In this document: one piece after another, positions 57,271 to 64,000 of the stretch
How positions within the stretch are numbered: position 1 is the first letter of the stretch
How the letters are laid out: every line of letters starts with the position of its first letter
DNA from: Raphanus sativus
Lineage: Eukaryota > Streptophyta > Magnoliopsida > Brassicales > Brassicaceae
Direction: 5' to 3'
NCBI RefSeq assembly: GCF_000801105.2
Contig: NC_079514.1
Span: 18,082,293 to 18,146,292 of the forward strand
DNA: 64,000 bases
Notes under the pieces: generated by a model
What the model was told of the DNA's origin: nothing
The model's input: the letters and a program-made list of their open reading frames with translations, nothing else
Database searches by the model: none
Position numbers and translations under genes: made by a program

Positions 57271-59867
57271 TTTAGACTAATGGAACAAAACAGACTTACA
57301 TGCATATATATCTAAACACAATTGTAGATCAATACATTTTCTGTTAACTAAAAGGTTTAAATGGTTTCAGAGTTTAAATTCGAATATCACCTACTTTTTG
57401 AAACTTAGAATTTAATTTAAACTTTAACTTATATCTCTAAATCCTCTAAGCAAAAAGAAAACAAAGCAGTTAAATATATAGTTTCTCATGAGATCAGGCC
57501 TCTCACTTTATCATTTCCTACAGGAAGGCAAAATACAAAATAAAGATCCTTTTATAAAAAAAATTCGACTTTTGTTTATTTTATTTCTTTAAATTAAAGC
57601 AAAAAAAATTGTAGTATTTTAAAAAAAAATTGAAAATGAGTTTTTGTGTGTAAATTAAGTTTTGTTAATGGAAAATTGAGAATAGTAAAAAGTAATTTTT
57701 TCGTTTTAATTGTAGTTCAACTAGATTTAGTTAATCATAGACTTTTTATTATAATTTCACCAACTAATTAATAATTTAACAAATAAAAACAGACCTTTTA
57801 ATTAATAAAATAATACTAAAAGTTTTTTTGGATCCATGGCAATTGTCTATGTTGCCATGGGTTAGAGCTGGCCCTGGACAGAATAACCAAATTGAATATT
57901 GACATTTCACACTTTCCAAACCAAATATCAATAAACTTATCCATTTTAGAATATGACAAACAAACATATACTTTTATACATATATGAAACACAATTGTTG
58001 AAGAACACAATTTTTTGTTAATCGAAAAAATTCAAACTTTTATCTACACTTATATCCCATTGCTTATATCTCTATATCCTCTAAGCAAAAAAAAAACATA
58101 GCATTTTTAATACCTATTTGTTTCTTTCGTAGCAAGCCTATAATTTAATTTACAATAGTGTATGAACACGGTGTAATTAAAATTCAACGGTGGATGCTTA
58201 TGTGTTTCAAAGATGACATGCAACCAGAGTTGGGCCATTGGTAAAGAGAGTGCAAGTATGCAGGGTGGGCACAAATCAAATATCCGTTTTTTAAGTATTA
58301 ATGATTCAATTCGTTTTGTTTAAATAATCAATTATCTGATCTGATTCAATATGTAGTCATCCAAATATTCTCGGTATAATACATGGAATGTATGTGTAAC
58401 AAGAAAAATGTTAGAATGACACTTATTATGATATAAAAAAGTATAATATTATCGATCATGGGCAAAAGTGAAACATTAGCATTAGATCTCCAAAAAATGA
58501 ATTAATATATATAAACATAATTCTTTAAATTGTTAAAACAATTAATACTTTATATATATAAATTGTTTAAATTTTTAAAATTTTCCGTACCACCCTACCA
58601 ACAATATACATAAGCATCTGAATATAGAAAGAGTCAAAGAGTGCACAAAAAAAAGACTCAAAGACAGCTGGTCTCTTTTTCATTAGAGGGCTTATTGAGT
58701 AATGAAGAGCTAAACACACTTCAGAATAGGTGAAAATTTGAAGAAAACCCTTCAAATCAAGTCATGTTCAGCCATCTCAACCACTCTCTTCCATTGGCCA
58801 TGGTCAAAGGCTCAAAGCCATATCAATCTTTCAAACTATTTCATTACCATCTACTAACTTATTTATCTCATTGTCACCACTCACTAGTCTCATTTCACAT
58901 TTTTATTACTTACACAACTCAACCTCTCGTCAAATTGAATTTTTAGAAAAATGGACAGAGATATTATTTAAGGGTTAAATATGAATACATCAAACACACA
59001 GCTACTACCTTGGTTAGTATATTCTATTTATAATATTTTCATTGACCAAAAAATTGAAACACATCTAATAGATTTTACTGTTTTTACTATAAGTTCACGC
59101 CATCATATTCTATATGAACTGGAGTAAAAATAGTAAAGTACTACTAGTATTTTTCAAATTTATAAATGGTTTTCTGAAAACAAATACTAATAAATCTTTA
59201 CTTTTTATTTTGCAGAACTATGCATTCAACAAAAAATTTGCGGGATTTCGAAACCATTTCATAATTCCACTAATACTAATAAAACTTAAAATCAGTTAAT
59301 CCAAAACATCTTATTACTGAACTGTGAGCATTTATAGAAAGAACACAAACAGACACTGGCACAGTCGCAACATAAATGTAAAGAAACTTGCAATTGCATT
59401 TTCCAATGCCTTACATCTGACCCTCGTTGACCTTCATCTGCTCTTTCCCATTGCTTCATTCATTTCCCTTTAACTACACACACACACACTGTCAATAATC
59501 GAGTAGATTGACAGAAGATAGAAAAAGAGACCCGCGTGTCTTCATTTTAAAAGGCTATACTATGTTGTTTTAGCCTTCTTTTATAGCAGAACCCAAAACT
59601 TTATCTGCATTTACTTCTCCAGCTCACCACACATCGAACATAGGAGCGTGTTATATGTATATCTATCTATAGAGAGAAAGAGAGAGAGTCCCCCATGCAC
59701 CGTCCTTGCGACCAATCATCTCATTTATCAACTCCAACCGAAAAAACCAACAATTGTCTTAAACTCTCTATGTTTCCAACACCAGCCACACTTCTACTAA
59801 TCACCACAGAAATCTTCATTCACTTTCATACATTTTTTTTTTCCTGAAGAAGAAGAAGCAAGAAGCA
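57271..59867. promoter_or_regulatory. Long spacer and promoter/leader of GSO2
   Basis: No gene seen. 57470-58100 is a diverged relative of the sequence flanking the tandem duplication. About 58590-59000 is nondescript. The GSO2 leader is probably within 59590-59867, where CT-rich sequence and a GAGAGAAAGAGAGAGAG tract (59672-59690) occur. Confidence 0.5.
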
Positions 59868-62800
59868 ATGCAGCGACTTTCTTTTCTTGCTCTGTTTTTC
59901 CTCTGTTTTTCAATCGGTTCGGGTCAACCGGGTCAAATCAACGATCTCCAAACTCTTCTCGAAGTGAAGAAGTCTCTTGTCACAAACCCAAAAGACGAAA
60001 ACGTTCTCAGGAGTTGGACCTCCGATGATCCCGATTTCTGCAACTGGACCGGCGTCAAGTGCGGTGGTCGTGTAGTGGTCGGTTTAAATCTCTCCGGTTT
60101 AAACTTAACCGGTTCAATATCTCCTTCGATTGGCCGGTTTAGAAACCTAATCGACCTCGATCTATCGTCCAACAGACTCGTGGGTCCCATCCCAGCTTCA
60201 ATCTCCAACCTCTCTTCTTCGTTGGAAACTCTGCATCTCTTCACCAACCAACTCAGTGGCGAGATACCGAGTCAACTCGGTTCACTCGTGAACCTCAAAT
60301 CGTTAAAACTCGGAAACAACGAGTTCGTCGGATCAATCCCGGAGACGCTAGGAAATCTCGTCAATCTCGAGATGCTCGCCCTGGCCTCATGCAGTCTAAC
60401 CGGTCCGATACCGAGTCAACTCGGTCGTCTCGTTCAGATCAAGTATTTGAATCTACAAGATAACTACCTCGAAGGACCGTTCCCACCCGAGTTAGGTAAC
60501 TGTACCAGCCTGGTTTTGATCACAACGGCGGTAAATAGCCTCAACGGATCGTTACCGACGGAGCTGAGTCGACTCGGAAACCTCCAGAGCCTCTATTTGG
60601 GAAACAACAGCTTCTCCGGAGAGATACCGAGTCAACTCGGTGATTTGAACCAACTCCAGTACCTTAATTTGATGGGTAACAAACTTCACGGTTCGATTCC
60701 AAAGACGTTAACCGAGTTGAAAAACCTCGAAACCCTAGATTTGTCCAGCAACAATCTCACGGGAGGAATACATGAAGAGTTTTGGAACATGAACCAGCTT
60801 GAGATTTTGTTTCTGGCGTCCAATCCTCTCTCTGGTTCATTACCAAAGAGCATATGTTCCAACAACACCAATCTGAAAGTACTGGATCTGCGTGAAACTC
60901 AGCTTTCCGGCGATATTCCGGCAGAAATCAGTAAATGTCAGTCATTAGAAGAGCTTGATTTGTCGAACAATAAGCTCACAGGTCAAATCCCCGATTCCTT
61001 GTTTCACCTCGTTCAACTCACGGTTTTGAATATTCACAACAATAGCTTGAAGGGCACGTTATCTCAGTCGATATCTAACCTAACGAATCTTGAAGAGTTT
61101 GGTATGTATCAAAATTACTTGGAGGGGAAGTTACCAAACGAGATCGGTTTTCTCAGGAAACTGGAGCGTCTCTTACTTTACGACAACCGGTTTTCCGGTG
61201 AAATCCCGGTTGAGATTGGGAACTGCACGAGTCTGCAGGAGTTTGATACGTATGGGAATCGTTTCAGCGGAGAGATTCCTTCTTCAATAGGAAGACTAAA
61301 AGATCTTACTTGGCTTCACCTGAGAGAAAACGAGTTTTCTGGTAACGTTCCCGCCACTTTAGGTAACTGTCGACAACTGACGCTTCTTGATTTAGCTGAT
61401 AATCACCTCACCGGTTCGATTCCTTCCTCATTCGGCTTCTTAACCGCCTTGGACCAGCTACACCTCTACAACAATTCTCTTCAGGGGAACCTTCCGAGAT
61501 CACTTATCAACCTCAAGAATCTCACAAGGATCAATTTCTCAAACAACACGCTCAATGGCTCCATCGCTCCGTTGTGCGGTTCAAGCTCTTACCTCTCGTT
61601 TGATCTCACGGACAACAGATTCGAGGGAGATATACCTCTTGATCTTGGGAAGTCTCCGAGCCTCGAGCGGTTACGGTTAGGGAATAATCAGTTCACAGGA
61701 AGCATCCCTTGGACATTTGGGAAGATCAGTAAGCTGTCTCTATTGGATATCTCAAGCAACTCTCTGACAGGAATCATACCAGTAGAGCTCGGTTTGTGTA
61801 AGAATCTTTCACTCATTGATCTCAGCGGTAACTTTCTTTCAGGGGTTATACCTCCATTGCTTGGAAACTTTACATTGCTTGGTGAGCTCAAGCTTTCTTC
61901 TAACCAGTTCACCGGTTCACTCCCTAGTGAACTTTTCAACTTAACAAAGCTTCTTGTGCTAACTCTTGATGGTAATTCACTTAACGGCTCTATACCACAA
62001 GAGATTGGGAACCTGGAAGCTCTCAATGTACTTAACCTAGGAAAGAACCAGATTTCAGGTCAGCTTCCTTCAGAGATAGGCAAGCTGAGCAAGCTCTACG
62101 AGCTTCGGTTATCGAGAAACGCGTTAACAGGAAGCATCCCTGTTGAGATTGGACAGCTACAAGATCTTCAAAGTGCTTTAGATCTCAGCTACAACAACTT
62201 CACCGGCCACATTCCATCTACCATTTCGATGTTACATAAGCTTGAGTCTCTTGATCTGTCTCACAACCACCTTGTCGGAGATGTTCCTGGTCAAATAGGG
62301 GACATGAAGAGTTTAGGATATCTCAACCTCTCTTACAACAACCTCAAAGGCAGGTTAAAGAAACCGTTCACCAAATGGCATGCAGATGCTTTTCTAGGCA
62401 ATGCAGATCTCTGTGGAAGCCCTCTCAGTCCCTGCAAGACAGCTGGATCTAAGCAACAAGGTCTTAGTGCGAAAACCGTAGTTATAATCTCTGCCTTGTC
62501 TTCAGTAGCAGCTATTTCTTTGATGGTACTAGTGGTTGTCCTCTTCTGCAAGCAAGGCCATGAAGGTGGAAACAGCATATTCTCATCAAACTCTTCTCCT
62601 TCTTCACAAGCTCCTCTGTTTAGGAACGGAGCTGCAAAGTCAGATATAAAGTGGGATGACATTATGGAAGCTACGCATCACCTTGACGACGAGTTCATGA
62701 TTGGATCAGGAGGGTCAGGAAAAGTATACAAAGCGGATTTGAAGAAGGGTGAGACGATTGCTGTGAAGAAGATTCTCTGGAAAGATGATTTGTTGTCAAA

Positions 62801-63658
62801 CAAGAGCTTTAACAGAGAAGTGAAGACACTTGGAACAATCAGACACAGACATTTGGTTAAGCTGATGGGTTACTGCACTAGCAAAGCAGAAGGTTTGAAC
62901 CTGTTGATTTATGAGTACATGGAGAATGGACGTGTTTGGGACTGGCTTCACGAGAAGAAGAAGCAGGTTCTTGATTGGGAAACAAGATTGAAAATAGCAG
63001 TTGGGTTGGCTCAAGGAGTAGAGTATCTACATTTTGATTGTGCACCTCCTATACTTCACCGCGATATCAAAACCAGTAATGTGCTTCTTGACTCCAACAT
63101 GGAAGCACATTTGGGAGATTTTGGACTCGCAAAGATCTTAACTGAGAGTGATGACACCAACACAGAATCACATAGTTTGTTTGCTGGCTCTTATGGCTAC
63201 ATTGCACCAGGTTTATATCTTTCTGGAGTTTCTTGATATGGTTTTCCACTGTTAAAGTTGATGTTTTCTTTTTTACACAGAGTATGCTTACTCGTTGAAG
63301 GCGTCTGAGAAGAGTGATGTGTACAGTATGGGGATAGTGTTGATGGAGATAGTGACTGGTAAAATGCCAACAGATGAAATGTTTGATGAAGAGACCAATA
63401 TGGTTAGATGGGTACAGACGTGTCTTGAGATGCCACCTGGTTCTAGAGCGAGGGAGGAGCTGATTGGTTCAGAGCTTTAAACCGCTTTTGCCTTGCGAAG
63501 AAGCAGCAGCTTATCAGGTTCTTGAAATAGCGTTTCAGTGCACAAAATCTTATCCTCTCGGGAGACCATCTTCAAGACAAGCTTGTGCCTGTCTTTTCAA
63601 TATCTTCAACAACAGAGCTGCTAGTTATTGGGAGATTCAAACTGGTTCGGAGAAATGA
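59868..63658 (+). CDS. GSO2: LRR receptor kinase GASSHO2-like, frameshifted near the C-terminus
   Basis: Exons 59868-63210 and 63281 onward (70-nt intron, GT-AG, in phase). As read, the frame stops at 63478-63480 (1,180 residues). Homology to GSO2 continues in the +1-shifted frame to a stop at 63656-63658. GSO1/GSO2 act at the plasma membrane with CIF/TWS1 peptides to form the Casparian strip and embryonic cuticle. Seen: a signal peptide (1-20), LRR cap (LLEVKKSLV; CNWTGVKC), about 28-30 LRRs, a TM segment (VVIISALSSVAAISLMVLVV) and an RD kinase with GSGGSGKV, AVKKI, HRDIKTSN and DFGLA. One extra T in GAGCTTTAAACC (63474-63485) causes the early stop and removes the last ~60 residues, including the conserved RPSSRQA helix. 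This may be a real lesion or a sequencing error. Synteny (At5g44700) supports GSO2 over GSO1. Confidence 0.9.
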
Positions 63659-63824
63659 TTTACCTTTAGACATATTATGTAGTTTGTGCTAATAGAATAA
63701 TGAAATTGGGCATGTATTGCTTTCTTATGTGATTCTTGAGGGTTTGGTTATATATTAGTTTCCTATCCATCAAAACTGTCTTCTGCAAATCAAGAAACTG
63801 TCAGTGGAAATCTGGAAACAATAA
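63659..63824. other. GSO2 3' flank
   Basis: Probable 3' UTR with AATAGAATAATGAAAT near 63690. No gene seen. Confidence 0.5.
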
Positions 63825-64000
63825 TCTATACTAATAAAAGTTTGTTTCTGAGGTTCTAGGGAGCGTCTACATCAGCGAAAAAACTTCTTCCGGAATATGA
63901 CACAAGGCATTAGTACTAAAAAGTAAAAATAAAAAATAAAAAGTAAATATACGATATAAAAAAAATTAAATAATAAATCAATATATAATATAAGAAATAG
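63825..64000 (+). mobile_element. Probable Helitron 5' end, running off the window
   Basis: TCTATACTAATAAAAG at 63825 is close to the TC-starting 5' termini of Brassicaceae Helitrons, as at 17843. The sequence then becomes AT-rich to the edge. The 3' hairpin would lie outside the window, so this is tentative. Confidence 0.5.

Overview
This is nuclear DNA from a flowering plant, almost certainly a Brassicaceae species (Brassica, Raphanus, Eutrema or a close relative). The evidence is intron-rich genes with GT-AG junctions, plant-only families (MORF, OSB, GASSHO receptor kinase), AT-rich spacers, and many Brassicaceae-type transposon remnants. The gene order OSB3 - MORF4 - REV1 - POLH - HAD hydrolase - MOSC protein - mitoribosomal S33-like - GSO2 matches, from memory, the Arabidopsis thaliana chromosome 5 block around At5g44785 to At5g44700, read in reverse. 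No search was run. Exon models were built by hand from splice motifs and reading-frame continuity; each model given as complete sums to a multiple of three.

Layout. 1-8.6 kb is transposon territory: a foldback Mutator-like MITE with telomere-like repeats, then a Ty1/copia element whose two LTRs are in inverted orientation, then a Helitron-type terminus. 9.2-12.6 kb is OSB3 (+), an organellar single-stranded-DNA-binding protein whose PDF modules have grown by duplication of an exon pair. 13.4-16.6 kb is an LRR-XII (EFR-like) non-RD receptor kinase (-), followed by a decayed partial copy and a Helitron. 19-21.4 kb is MORF4 (-). 22.4-33.2 kb holds two Y-family translesion polymerases, REV1 (-) and POLH (+), head to head over 482 bp that contain an E2F-type site. 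33.5-40.1 kb is a nested transposon: a complete-ended PIF/Harbinger element (GRF zinc-finger gene, Myb-like gene, transposase with one nonsense codon) inserted in a foldback MULE-like element. 41.6-42.6 kb is a HAD hydrolase (+).

42.8-52.5 kb contains two copies of an mARC/MOSC-type gene (-). The left copy is a pseudogene broken by a four-LTR tandem TRIM array and a solo LTR; the right copy is intact. An intronless protein kinase, a hAT-like MITE and a small ORF of unknown nature lie between them. 53-53.9 kb is a mitoribosomal S33/S27-like gene (-), 54.6 kb a tRNA-Thr(AGU) (-), 55.4-57.3 kb a recent ~915-bp tandem duplication, and 59.9-63.7 kb GSO2 (+), a GASSHO receptor kinase with a one-base frameshift near its C-terminus. 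The last bases look like the start of another Helitron.

Functional theme: OSB3, REV1 and POLH all act in DNA maintenance. OSB3, MORF4 and the S33-like protein belong to mitochondrial DNA maintenance, RNA editing and translation. The clearest regulatory unit is the shared REV1/POLH promoter. No wholly new biochemical system was found. The strongest unusual structures are the inverted-LTR copia element, the TRIM array, the OSB3 module expansion and the GSO2 frameshift.
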